Shown here in pieces: positions 52,627 to 61,532 of a stretch of 64,000 bases of DNA; the first letter of the stretch is position 1; the number at the start of each line of letters is the position of its first letter. The notes beneath the pieces are model-generated. The model was given only the letters and a program-made list of their open reading frames with translations. It was not told where the DNA came from and did no database searches. The DNA is from JAFGXF01 sp963732595. Its GTDB lineage: Bacteria; Chloroflexota; Anaerolineae; Anaerolineales; Anaerolineaceae. The stretch is from positions 806,001 to 870,000 of the forward strand of contig CAVSZZ010000002.1 of the NCBI GenBank assembly GCA_963732595.1, in the 5' to 3' direction. The position numbers and the translations under genes are program-made.

Positions 52627-53693
52627 TATTCTCCAATTTGTGTCCAGCGTAATTCCTGGCCGCTTTTCATGTCTAGTAATGCGCGCTTGCCGATCAATCC
52701 ATCGATCTCATTTGGAAGGATGGCTCCGGGTGTTGCCGGACGCAACACATCGATCATCTCGCGGGAGAATACCTCTCCAGCCCGAATATCTCGCGCCGCT
52801 CTTAAGCAACGCCGCTGCACAATAGCTGTTTGTAGCTCGTTACCTGAGATCACTTTATCAGCGGAACCCATCGCCCTTTCCAATTCACGCGTCCGGTCGA
52901 CCATGTCTTTCCATGTTTCAGGAGTCATTGAGAAGGGGTGGTCAGGGCCTTCTCGCGTCGTATCATCCGTGAAGTGTTTTTCGATCACCCGGGCACCGAG
53001 GGTTACTGCACCCAGCACTGTCGTATGCCCGCTGGTATGATCAGACAGACCGATCACCAAATCCGGGAACATCGTACGATATGTATTCAGCACATTCAGA
53101 TGAATATGATCGAAATTCTCAAGGCTGGCAGTGTAATTCGTATTGCACTGCAATACCGCCAACTGCTGATTGATTGGGAGAATGGTATGAATGGCCCGCT
53201 GAACTTCACCAATGTCCGAGGCACCGGTCGATAGAATGACCGGTTTTCCCTTCTTTGCAATATGAATAAGCATCTCTGGCCAGGTGATGTCGCCAGATCC
53301 AATTTTATGTGCTGGGACATATGGGTCAAGCATATCCACCGCTTCAAAATCATAAGGCGATGAAAAATAATCTATGCCAGCATCATTGCACTCTTCCACA
53401 AGGGTGGGGGTCCATTCGAAAGGCAGCGAAGCTTCTTTATATACTTCAAATACGGATTTTTTCCAACCCGACTGATGAGACACTTGTCCACCAAGGGATT
53501 TAAATCCATAATCCGATACGATCTTGGCTGCTCTGAAATTTTGGAATTTGGCCGCATCTGCCCCGGCTTCTTTTGCCAGATGAATGAGCATCTTGGCACG
53601 TTCCAGATCGCCGTCATGATTGGCAGAAATATCTGCAATAAAATATGTCGGGTGCTCGTCACCGATCAGGTGATTGCCAATCTTGATATCCAT
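52626..53693 (-). CDS. NeuB/PseI-family nonulosonate synthase with SAF domain
   Basis: The 355-residue protein is a full-length synthase. It opens with TYFIADISANHDGDLERAKMLI and then DAAKFQNFRAAKIVSDYGF. AHKIGSGDITWPEML, VILSTGASDIGEV, IGLSDHT and ARVIEKHFTDD follow in the barrel. The C-terminal antifreeze-like SAF domain (about 290-350) has RRCLRAARDIRAGEVFSREMIDVLRP. The GLSDHTSGH and KFQNF details lean to the PseI/LegI side rather than bacterial NeuB proper. It uses PEP plus a 2,4-diacetamido or similar sugar. This second synthase is not a close copy of the short one at 41375-42247. Confidence 0.88.
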   Translation of the reverse strand: MDIKIGNHLIGDEHPTYFIADISANHDGDLERAKMLIHLAKEAGADAAKFQNFRAAKIVSDYGFKSLGGQVSHQSGWKKSVFEVYKEASLPFEWTPTLVEECNDAGIDYFSSPYDFEAVDMLDPYVPAHKIGSGDITWPEMLIHIAKKGKPVILSTGASDIGEVQRAIHTILPINQQLAVLQCNTNYTASLENFDHIHLNVLNTYRTMFPDLVIGLSDHTSGHTTVLGAVTLGARVIEKHFTDDTTREGPDHPFSMTPETWKDMVDRTRELERAMGSADKVISGNELQTAIVQRRCLRAARDIRAGEVFSREMIDVLRPATPGAILPNEIDGLIGKRALLDMKSGQELRWTQIGE

Positions 53694-53701
53694 GAACGCC
53701 T

Positions 53702-54946
53702 CTAGTATCCTACACCCAACACTACAACGGAGCCGTCAAAATAGCCTATTGCCAGTTTATCCTGGGTAGCCGTGAATGCCAGCGACAACACACTGGATTG
53801 GAATTGATCATATTTTGCCAGGAAAACCCCGTCTGCCGCACGCCAGATACGAACCGTTTGATCCATGGAGCCACTGACGATTAAAGATCCGTCCGGGGAA
53901 TACACGACTGCCGGAACTGTCCTGGTATGGCCACTCAGTGTTTTTTGTAATTGTCCACTGACCATATCCCACAATCTGACCTGGGTGTCGCCATACGCTG
54001 CCACGACCGTTTTAGAATCAGGCGAGATATCCACCGAATGAACAGCAGTGTCCTCAACTTCCATTCGGCGCAACATGGCACCCGCCGGCATCTGCCAGAT
54101 AAACACCACACCATCATCAGCTGCCGAAGCAAGCAGGCCGCCATCATTTGAAAATGCCAGGCTATTCACAGCCTGACGGTGACCCGTCAGAAGCTGGATA
54201 TGGCCCCAGGTGCTGGTACTGAATACATGAATGACACCATCACCAGCACCGGCAATCAGGAGATCCCCGGCCGGGCTAAATGCCACACTATGAACAGTCG
54301 ACTCAAATCCAGTGATGGTTTTAAGAAGATGGCCATTCGTCAAATTCCAGATCTTCAGTGAGCCATCATTTGATGCCGTTGCCATCCGGGTACTGTCAGG
54401 TGAGATTGCGACCTGAAAAACCGTAAAATCATGGCCCTGGAATCGATATAAACGCATCCATGTCGAAGTGGACCACACATTAGCCAACTTATCATATGCG
54501 CCGGTGGCAAGCAACATCCCATCCGGCGAGAAAGCCACACTGGCTGTCCGGTTATCATGTGCCTTGATTGAAGCGTAGATCGACAATGTACCGAGGTTGG
54601 ATTCCATGATGATCCCAGGCTGCGGCGATAGTTCAGAAGCACCCAGACCGGGTATAGCCGGGAGGATGTTCACCGGGGTTGGATTGGTAACTGTTGCCGT
54701 GGCCTCGGGCGTGCTGGTTGGTCCCAATTCCACGGAAACAGTCGGTTCCACCGTCACCTCAACAGGTCCCTGGGTTGGCAGGCTCGCCACGGTTGCCACG
54801 ATCTGAGTTGGGGGAACCGTAGTCGGGATCAAACCAGCTGGCAGGTCGCAAGCAAAGACACCCAACCCCAAGATAATGAGTGCAACCAACCAGCGATTGT
54901 TGATGGCATGATGGCTATTTCGAGTCTCTGACTTTTGATTAATCAT
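53702..54946 (-). CDS. WD40-repeat lipoprotein
   Basis: The 414-residue protein has a lipoprotein signal with lipobox LGVFAC (Cys33). A Thr/Pro/Val-rich linker (about 35-105) leads to seven WD40 blades (about 125-412), each ending in forms such as LKIWN, VFIWQ, VRLWD and VRIWR, with SxDGxLLAT repeats. A secreted, membrane-tethered beta-propeller would bind proteins or glycans; no catalytic motif is visible. It sits inside the glycan locus between the PseI-like synthase and a reductase, in the same direction, which is unusual and may mean a surface receptor or assembly role. Confidence 0.82.
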   Translation of the reverse strand: MINQKSETRNSHHAINNRWLVALIILGLGVFACDLPAGLIPTTVPPTQIVATVASLPTQGPVEVTVEPTVSVELGPTSTPEATATVTNPTPVNILPAIPGLGASELSPQPGIIMESNLGTLSIYASIKAHDNRTASVAFSPDGMLLATGAYDKLANVWSTSTWMRLYRFQGHDFTVFQVAISPDSTRMATASNDGSLKIWNLTNGHLLKTITGFESTVHSVAFSPAGDLLIAGAGDGVIHVFSTSTWGHIQLLTGHRQAVNSLAFSNDGGLLASAADDGVVFIWQMPAGAMLRRMEVEDTAVHSVDISPDSKTVVAAYGDTQVRLWDMVSGQLQKTLSGHTRTVPAVVYSPDGSLIVSGSMDQTVRIWRAADGVFLAKYDQFQSSVLSLAFTATQDKLAIGYFDGSVVVLGVGY

Positions 54947-54993
54947 GGTAAACCTCCATCTCTCGTTTTCGAAACATAGGATCCAGTATTTCC

Positions 54994-55917
54994 TTATATC
55001 GATGCATACGACTTCAGGCGTTGTGGATATCCATCCAAATACTGTTGATGAAACCTTTCCATTTCCACCTGCTGGTTTGGCAAGCTCTCGCCTAGTTCCC
55101 TGATCAATTTTCCGGGATCCAGGTTCAAATTGGGAGAGCGCGCAGCAGCCAAACCGCTATCCTTAATACTGGCGGGAGTGATGAGCGACTTATTAAAACC
55201 GAACATCTCGGCGAGCGCCAACCCAAATGCATACTTGCTGATGCTCTGCGGATTAACAACATGAAAGAGGCCTACACTGAGATGCTCAATAAGCTTTAGC
55301 AAAGTTACGGCCAGATCGGTGGCAAGCAGTGGGCTGAAAATGGCATCGGTGAATCCTTTAACGGGTTCACCCAGTGTAAATTTGTTAAAGAACCACTCCG
55401 CCAGGCTGCGCCGGCCAGAGATACTCCATCCATAGAAATTTACCCTGCAAACCAGTGCGTTATTGTCGTTCTCCATGACCGCCGTCTCGCCCGCATACTT
55501 GGTGGATGCATAGACGTTTGGGGGCGATACCGGGTCGTTTTCCGTATAACTTCCACGATCTCCATCAAAAACCGCATCAGTTGAAATATGCACAAGTTTG
55601 ATGGGTCGGCGAACAGTCTCCATGGCAAGAGCTTCGGGTATCCAGGAGTTCACCTGACGAGCGACCTCAGGAATCTGCTCACAACGATCAACATCTGTTA
55701 ATGCCACACAGTTGATAATGACATCAGGGTTGGTATCTTGGATGGTCTGGTGGATAACTCCAGGCTGGGTCAGATCCAGATGATACATCTTAAACGGTAT
55801 CCCTCGAATACCTTTTTCAAGGGTGACACCGGTCACATCATAACCACGTGCCTGAGCGGATAATGCCAGGTTGATCCCCAGCAGTCCACTTGCACCCGTG
55901 ATCAGTAACTTCTTCAT
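54994..55917 (-). CDS. Extended SDR, dTDP-4-dehydrorhamnose reductase (RmlD)-like
   Basis: The 307-residue protein has ITGASGLLGINLA, INCVALTDVDRCEQIPEVA, HISTDAVFDG and the catalytic YASTKYAGE (Tyr-x3-Lys), typical of RmlD/StrL-type NADPH reductases that reduce 4-keto deoxysugars. rmlA, rmlB and rmlC are not in the window. The adjacent 4,6-dehydratase overlaps it by 4 bases. The pair matches, in type, the first two steps of UDP-L-FucNAc-like synthesis (WbjB/WbjC, CapE/CapF), though the CapF cupin domain is missing. Confidence 0.83.
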   Translation of the reverse strand: MKKLLITGASGLLGINLALSAQARGYDVTGVTLEKGIRGIPFKMYHLDLTQPGVIHQTIQDTNPDVIINCVALTDVDRCEQIPEVARQVNSWIPEALAMETVRRPIKLVHISTDAVFDGDRGSYTENDPVSPPNVYASTKYAGETAVMENDNNALVCRVNFYGWSISGRRSLAEWFFNKFTLGEPVKGFTDAIFSPLLATDLAVTLLKLIEHLSVGLFHVVNPQSISKYAFGLALAEMFGFNKSLITPASIKDSGLAAARSPNLNLDPGKLIRELGESLPNQQVEMERFHQQYLDGYPQRLKSYASI

Positions 55918-56921
55918 TCAATCGTGCCTTGCTCGACCGTGTAATCGATGGGTGTAATCATCGCCTTGATCTGTTCAATGTTCAGCCATTCATCGTTGGT
56001 GTTTGAAGCATAACGAAAATCATCGGCAATGGGCTTGCCCCGGTTCTTCCATTCCTGGCCAAACCATAAGGCTTCAGCCGGCTGGACCACATACATATCA
56101 TCCAACTCAACAGTTGTACGTGCTTCGTCTTCCGAAATAAGCACCTCGTGTAATTTTTCTCCGGGGCGGATTCCAATGACATTCATCTTCGCATCCGGTG
56201 CAACCGCCCGGGCCAGGTCCACCACCCGCATGGATGGAATCTTGGGTACAAAAACTTCGCCACCACACATCTGCTCCGTGCAGCGGATAACAAATCGGAC
56301 GCCCTGGTCCAACGAGATCCAGAAACGAGTCATGCGTTCGTCTGTGATCGTGATTGTTCCAGTTTGCCGTTGTCTGAAGAATACTGGAACAACACTGCCC
56401 CGGCTTCCGACAACATTTCCATAACGCACACAACTGAAGCGTGTGGCGGTTCCTGCTGCATATGCATTACTTTGCACCAGCAGTTTTTCCGCTGCCAGCT
56501 TTGTGGCCCCATAAAGATTCACAGGGCTGACCGCTTTATCCGTACTGAGTGCCATTACCTTTTTCACGCCTGCGTCCATGGCTGCTTCGATCACATTTGA
56601 GCTACCCAGAATGTTAGTCTTGATTGCCTCCATTGGGTTGTATTCGCAAGCCGGTACCTGTTTCAGAGCAGCAGCATGGATAACGATATCTACACCATGA
56701 AAAGCACGTCTGAGGCGCTGCAGGTCACGAATATCACCGATAAAATATCGAAGGGTTGGATCGGAAAATCCAGACCCCTGCATCTCATGTTGTTTTAGTT
56801 CATCCCGGCTATAGACAATGATCTTCGCCGGGTGTATCTCTTTAAGCATCACCTCAACGAATTTCCTGCCAAATGAGCCGGTACCACCGGTCACTAAAAC
56901 CACCTTATCTTTCCAATTCAT
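55914..56921 (-). CDS. UDP-GlcNAc 4,6-dehydratase family (PseB/CapE/WbjB-like)
   Basis: The start is ATG 56921 with GGAG 7 bases upstream; an earlier ATG at 56933 lacks one. The 335-residue SDR has VLVTGGTGSFGRKFVEVML and HAAALKQVPACEYNPMEAI. It also has MALSTDKAVSPVNLYGATKLAAEK, where Met-x-Lys replaces the classical Tyr-x3-Lys, a feature of inverting dehydratases such as PseB and CapE. RPGEKLHE is present. It converts UDP-GlcNAc to a 4-keto-6-deoxy sugar, feeding either pseudaminic acid or FucNAc. No PseC-type aminotransferase gene is seen nearby. Confidence 0.9.
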   Translation of the reverse strand: MNWKDKVVLVTGGTGSFGRKFVEVMLKEIHPAKIIVYSRDELKQHEMQGSGFSDPTLRYFIGDIRDLQRLRRAFHGVDIVIHAAALKQVPACEYNPMEAIKTNILGSSNVIEAAMDAGVKKVMALSTDKAVSPVNLYGATKLAAEKLLVQSNAYAAGTATRFSCVRYGNVVGSRGSVVPVFFRQRQTGTITITDERMTRFWISLDQGVRFVIRCTEQMCGGEVFVPKIPSMRVVDLARAVAPDAKMNVIGIRPGEKLHEVLISEDEARTTVELDDMYVVQPAEALWFGQEWKNRGKPIADDFRYASNTNDEWLNIEQIKAMITPIDYTVEQGTIE

Positions 56922-56935
56922 AATAATCTCCAATC

Positions 56936-57823
56936 TCAGGCAGATTTCTTCATGATGATCAATGGGTATTGACCTGCTTTGCCGAAATAACCGGCAAAGC
57001 GATTCTCAAACCAATAAAGCACCCGTAAGGTCAATTTACCGGCAAGTTTTGCGTGAATCACAGATCGCAGAAATCGAACGCTGACACTTCGCCAACAGCG
57101 CACCTCGTAAGGGATATTCCCACCGAGCATCTGTTCGAGGCGCTCAGGGGTGAATTTTTGGACAAATGTGCTTGTTGGTGCGCAATTTTCATTTATGTTA
57201 ATTGCTGACCCATTTTTTATTCCTGATAGACCTGTATTTTTCCCAATCCGTCCCATATACCTCTCCATAAACCTCACGAGCCACTCTACACCAATCATCA
57301 GTGGTGATTCTGTCCATCCATTGACGATCACAGCTGTGTTTTCCGGAGATAGCACCCGCCAGAGTTCCTGATAACCATCCTGTTGGTCCTCAGGTGGCAG
57401 ATGATGCAGGGTATGAAGAGAGATCACAGCCTCAAAAGCGTCCTTTCGAAATGGCAGGGCAGACACATCCGCCACAACATACAAGCCATGTGTGCCAATG
57501 CGTTTCCTGGCTTCAATTAATGCAACCCTGGAAATATCTACACATACCCGATATTGAAAGCCTTCTGAGTACGTCAGATACTCCGGATATTGGATTGGGC
57601 CTGATCCGGCATCCAATAGAAAGCGCCCATGCTTTGTAAGGAACGATCCCGCACGCATGTGACAACGGTGGATATACTCCCGTGACACCGGACGCAAATC
57701 TTCGAAGCGTGCGTTTTGAAAAACCCCATCGGATACTTCACGCCATCCAATGTGGTCATAAAAGGATTGGACCTGTTCTTTGATCGCTTTCTCGTTTCCA
57801 GATGGTGTCATGTTACTGCTCAT
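56936..57823 (-). CDS. Class I SAM-dependent methyltransferase
   Basis: The 295-residue protein has a class I SAM domain in the first 190 residues: FLLDAGSGPIQYPEYL (SAM loop), YRVCVDISRVALIEARKRI and FEAVISLHTLHHLPPEDQQ, as in UbiE-like enzymes. The C-terminal third (about 200-295) is basic with a hydrophobic segment, perhaps binding a lipid carrier. It is one of three methyltransferases in the locus, suggesting O-methylated sugars or a chain-terminating methyl group, a known partner of Wzm/Wzt export. Confidence 0.83.
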   Translation of the reverse strand: MSSNMTPSGNEKAIKEQVQSFYDHIGWREVSDGVFQNARFEDLRPVSREYIHRCHMRAGSFLTKHGRFLLDAGSGPIQYPEYLTYSEGFQYRVCVDISRVALIEARKRIGTHGLYVVADVSALPFRKDAFEAVISLHTLHHLPPEDQQDGYQELWRVLSPENTAVIVNGWTESPLMIGVEWLVRFMERYMGRIGKNTGLSGIKNGSAININENCAPTSTFVQKFTPERLEQMLGGNIPYEVRCWRSVSVRFLRSVIHAKLAGKLTLRVLYWFENRFAGYFGKAGQYPLIIMKKSA

Positions 57824-59424
57824 TTAACCTCATCCCAGTCGAGTACTTCACCAACCAGGTAGTCAAATGTTCGACCATAATTCTTCTGCCCTTCAGCGCT
57901 GAGCACTTTAGACAACGGACGGGCACAATAATCATCCCAGACCCTGACCAAATGCCACGGAAATGGCCGGGGAAATTCAAAGAAGAAATAGTAAGCATAT
58001 CGCCATGCAAGATCTATCTTTGCCTGGCTCAAACGGTATTTCTTCGGCTCCTTGAGAATCATCTCAAGCAACCCGAAGTATTCATCCCATGACGCCGGGT
58101 CCTTGGTGAATCCGCGGCCTCTGTAATGGGTCAGGCCGGTGACCAGCACCGGGATACCATGCATTGCCATTTCCATGCCAACTGTGGTTGTGTAGACCAT
58201 CCCAAGGTCAGTTAGCTGCATGATGTCATAAGTATTGATCTTCTCCCGAGGACCCACCAGGTGCATGTGCTTAGGAAGTTCCGGCAGCCTATTTTTGACG
58301 ATATCCACCACAGAGGTCCCCCGAGTGAGTATTTCACCCGGATGAACTCGGATGACAACCTGAATCTCTGATTTCGTTGTGAAATAATCCAGTGTTCTTT
58401 CAAGCCATTCGGTCATGCCTGTTGTGAAAGCCTGGCGACCGAGAGTCAGACTATCCCCGATCACATTGGTAGAAATAAGTACAAGGGGACGCTCATTAAG
58501 ACCCAGTTGTGCGCGCAACTTTTCACCACCCTGTGGGGAGATTCCCTGCCACAGGCGTGCAAAATTTTCCCAACGCTGGCCACCTTCGCGTGCTTGATAC
58601 AAGGCTTCAATGCGTGAGCGTTGTTCCACGTTTATTTTCTTGTTCTTCCGGGCTTTCCAGAGTGCATCTGTGTCTTGTTGCATGATCTCCGAATTCTGGC
58701 CGAGCCAGATACGCTCTCGTTGCTCGCCGAATTCGTAGGTCATCGTGTTGATATGTAGGTACCGTGCCACACGGTAAACTACTCCCAACTCTTGAATGGT
58801 GCCATTGGGAACAATGACAACATCTTGTGGATTCCTGCTCAACCAACCAAATGCGGTTTTGGCAGCCAGCCAATTCCGTTCTTTACGCATCAGAAATATC
58901 GGTTCATCAGTCTTGATTTGCTCAATTTGGAGAGTATATTGACTGTCGAAGATGGACACCTCGTGGACCGCCTGTTCTAGCTCAATTGGCAACGCGGCTT
59001 TATCGATAGGTATATCCAGCAGAGAAACCGTCTTCAGATAAGTCTGCGCAGCAGCCAGGACATCCCGGGCATACAAATTCTGGCGCCGGAGGTCAAAGGC
59101 GTGCACTGATTTTTGCCAGTCACTATAGGGAAGGAAGCCCAATGTCACACGATGCCCCATCCCTGCCAGGGCGCTTCCCAGGAGTGCTGCATGCTCTATC
59201 CAGTAATGAAGGTTGGCAAAGAGGAAGATTCGTTTTCCCTCCCCGGCAGTGGCGATCAGTGGTTTGACTTGTTCAGTGATGCCTGGAAGCTCCCGGCGGA
59301 GATACTCCAGGGAAAAGCGTGAATGCTCCGACAAATCGGTTCCCCGCATGCGCCAGTATAGGTCAGGGGCAAATGGGATGCTGCTTAAAATGTCCTTGAT
59401 ACCATTCTTTTGACCGGGAGTCAC
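57820..59424 (-). CDS. Capsule polysaccharide biosynthesis-type transferase
   Basis: The 534-residue protein starts at GTG 59424, overlapping the ABC ATPase stop (GTGA). The N-terminal domain has RIFLFANLHYWIEHAALLGSALAGMGHRVTLGFLPYSD. The C-terminal domain has VVIRVHPGEILTRGTSVVDIV, GPREKINTYDIMQLTDLGMVYTTTVGMEMAMHGIPVLV and an aromatic tail. This pattern fits GT-B capsule synthesis proteins of the KpsS/KpsC-like broad type. The broken gene at 38112-39735 is its homologue within the same locus. It would build or prime the exported polymer. Confidence 0.72.
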   Translation of the reverse strand: MTPGQKNGIKDILSSIPFAPDLYWRMRGTDLSEHSRFSLEYLRRELPGITEQVKPLIATAGEGKRIFLFANLHYWIEHAALLGSALAGMGHRVTLGFLPYSDWQKSVHAFDLRRQNLYARDVLAAAQTYLKTVSLLDIPIDKAALPIELEQAVHEVSIFDSQYTLQIEQIKTDEPIFLMRKERNWLAAKTAFGWLSRNPQDVVIVPNGTIQELGVVYRVARYLHINTMTYEFGEQRERIWLGQNSEIMQQDTDALWKARKNKKINVEQRSRIEALYQAREGGQRWENFARLWQGISPQGGEKLRAQLGLNERPLVLISTNVIGDSLTLGRQAFTTGMTEWLERTLDYFTTKSEIQVVIRVHPGEILTRGTSVVDIVKNRLPELPKHMHLVGPREKINTYDIMQLTDLGMVYTTTVGMEMAMHGIPVLVTGLTHYRGRGFTKDPASWDEYFGLLEMILKEPKKYRLSQAKIDLAWRYAYYFFFEFPRPFPWHLVRVWDDYCARPLSKVLSAEGQKNYGRTFDYLVGEVLDWDEVK

Positions 59425-60686
59425 TTACGAATCCTTTCAATTGCCCATTGGATCCGCGGACGTATCGGGCCGATACGGGGCTCTGGCCACTGCATCCCAG
59501 GTGCACCAGCCGCATCAATCGTGAAGGTCAGTGCTTGTTCATCCTGAAAGTACCTTTTTATTCGAAATGCACTGGCGTTCACCCCCACCACAAAACGGCC
59601 TTCATTCAGCAGGTCGGCAGGAATGACACAACGACTGATGTAATGTCCGGCAGGACGGGTCGGGTATTTCTCATACAGGTCTGCTTCATCGGTATCAAAA
59701 GATGTAAATACCAACTCGCCGCGGGTCGATAATATGTATACGCCTACTCTCAAGCCAGTGATTGCGTTTATGAGTTTATATTCGAATTCCAGTCCAAAAG
59801 ATTCTGTGGACCGCAAGTTGTCGGAAATCTTTCCCGCAGTATTCTTAACCCGCACGCTTAACGGAACAAATGGGGTCGCAGTGCCAGGCACTTCATCTGG
59901 ACTCCATGTACGCTCACCCATCTGGGAGAACCCTGAGGATAAATAATAATCAACAGCCTTGGGAGATGGACCTCTCATCAACATACGGCCTTTTTCAAGA
60001 ACAATGGTCTCCTGCGTCAGACGAAGAATAGCTGACATGTTATGGCTTACAAAAAGGACCGTCCGTCCTTGTTGAGCAACATCACTCATCTTGCCAAGAC
60101 ACTTACGCTGGAATTCAGCATCCCCAACGGCCAGCACCTCATCCACCACCAGGATCTCGGGGTCCAAATGAGCAGCTACCGCAAAAGCCAGTCTTAGATA
60201 CATCCCACTTGAATAACGCTTTACTGGGGTGTCAATGAATTTGTCGACCTCTGAAAAGGCAACAATGGCATCAAATTTTTTGGCTATCTCTTGCCGTCTC
60301 ATGCCAAGAATAGCCCCATTAAGATAGATATTCTCCCGGCCAGTCAGTTCCGGGTGGAACCCAGTGCCAACCTCCAGTAACGATCCAACTCGCCCGTGGA
60401 TATCAATGGCTCCCTCTGTCGGCTCTGTCACCCGGGACAGGATCTTGAGTAATGTGCTTTTTCCTGCGCCATTCCGCCCGACCACGCCCAGGACTTCCCC
60501 CTGTCGCACTTCAAACGACAGGTCTTTGAGAGCCCATATTTCATCTTCCTGTCCCTCCTCAAATCTGCGCCTGGCTCGTTTGAATGAAGATACGATCACA
60601 TCTCGCAAAGTATCATTACGCGTTTGGAGTAATCCGATGTGGTACTTTTTTGAAATCCCTTGAACTCGAATGGCTATATCACTCAT
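59421..60686 (-). CDS. wzt: Polysaccharide ABC exporter ATP-binding protein with C-terminal glycan-binding domain (Wzt)
   Basis: The 421-residue protein has an ABC ATPase in residues about 1-245: Walker A GRNGAGKST (70-78), signature YSSGMYLRLAFAVA, Walker B ILVVDEVLAVGD and the switch His in LFVSHNM. Residues about 260-420 form the Wzt-type C-terminal beta-sandwich, which in E. coli O8/O9a recognises the modified non-reducing end of the chain. That matches the several methyltransferases upstream and downstream. It pairs with the permease gene 3 bases upstream. Confidence 0.93.
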   Translation of the reverse strand: MSDIAIRVQGISKKYHIGLLQTRNDTLRDVIVSSFKRARRRFEEGQEDEIWALKDLSFEVRQGEVLGVVGRNGAGKSTLLKILSRVTEPTEGAIDIHGRVGSLLEVGTGFHPELTGRENIYLNGAILGMRRQEIAKKFDAIVAFSEVDKFIDTPVKRYSSGMYLRLAFAVAAHLDPEILVVDEVLAVGDAEFQRKCLGKMSDVAQQGRTVLFVSHNMSAILRLTQETIVLEKGRMLMRGPSPKAVDYYLSSGFSQMGERTWSPDEVPGTATPFVPLSVRVKNTAGKISDNLRSTESFGLEFEYKLINAITGLRVGVYILSTRGELVFTSFDTDEADLYEKYPTRPAGHYISRCVIPADLLNEGRFVVGVNASAFRIKRYFQDEQALTFTIDAAGAPGMQWPEPRIGPIRPRIQWAIERIRK

Positions 60687-60689
60687 GCA

Positions 60690-61517
60690 TTACACCCTGT
60701 CGGCAAACGTCTTTTCCATTCGCCGGAAATAGAACAAACCTGAAACCAAAAGAAGCAACACGATTGCGATGGACACAACCAACAGGATATCGGGGGGTTG
60801 CGCACCCAACATCGCCCAGCGGAATCCCTGAATAACCCCTGCCATTGGATTTAGGCCATAAATGATACGCCAGGTTCCGGTCGGGATAAGTTCCGCCGAA
60901 TAAGCCACCGGAGATGCATACATCCAAAATTGCGTTAGGAATGGGATCATATGTTGGACATCGCGATACTGTACGTTCAAAGCTGACAACCATAAACTGA
61001 CAGCCAGAGCAGTGAGCAAGGCCAGCAATGTCAATGGAATAATCCAGAGCATCATGAGCGTCGGCCACACCTGGTAATAAATCATCAATCCGATCATTAC
61101 CAGGAATGCGATTCCGAAATCAACCAGCGAGGCCATCACGGCAGAAAAGGGGATAATCAGGCGTGGAAAATAAACCTTTGTGAGCAAATTGGCATTGCCT
61201 ACCAGTGAAACACTCGATCGGTGTAATGCACTTGAAAAGAGTTGCCAGGGAAGCACAGCTGCATAACTGAACAATGGATAAGGGATTCCATCTGAAGGGA
61301 GCTTCGCCAAAGTCCCAAAAATGAAACTAAAAATGACCATTGTTAGGATGGGCTGGAGTATTGCCCAGGCAATACCCAGCACAGCCTGTTTATATCGCAC
61401 CTTGATATCACGCCAGGTTAAAAAGTAGATCAGTTCCCGATATAACCACAGGTCCCTCAAGTTCAGGGCTGCCCAGCCTTTGGTTGGTCGGATTTGAATC
61501 ATCGGTAAATCAGACAT
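60690..61517 (-). CDS. wzm: Polysaccharide ABC exporter permease (Wzm)
   Basis: The 275-residue ABC-2 permease has six membrane helices, an N-terminal amphipathic region WLYRELIYFLTWRDIKVRYKQAVLGIAW typical of TagG/Wzm proteins, and the late YGLNPMAGVIQGFRWA loop. It forms the membrane channel that moves lipid-linked polysaccharide outward with the Wzt ATPase, 3 bases downstream. The presence of this pair makes an ABC-dependent rather than a Wzx/Wzy route likely for at least one polymer; no wzx or wzy was recognised. Confidence 0.93.
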   Translation of the reverse strand: MSDLPMIQIRPTKGWAALNLRDLWLYRELIYFLTWRDIKVRYKQAVLGIAWAILQPILTMVIFSFIFGTLAKLPSDGIPYPLFSYAAVLPWQLFSSALHRSSVSLVGNANLLTKVYFPRLIIPFSAVMASLVDFGIAFLVMIGLMIYYQVWPTLMMLWIIPLTLLALLTALAVSLWLSALNVQYRDVQHMIPFLTQFWMYASPVAYSAELIPTGTWRIIYGLNPMAGVIQGFRWAMLGAQPPDILLVVSIAIVLLLLVSGLFYFRRMEKTFADRV

Positions 61518-61532
61518 TTTCGCTTATCCGCA

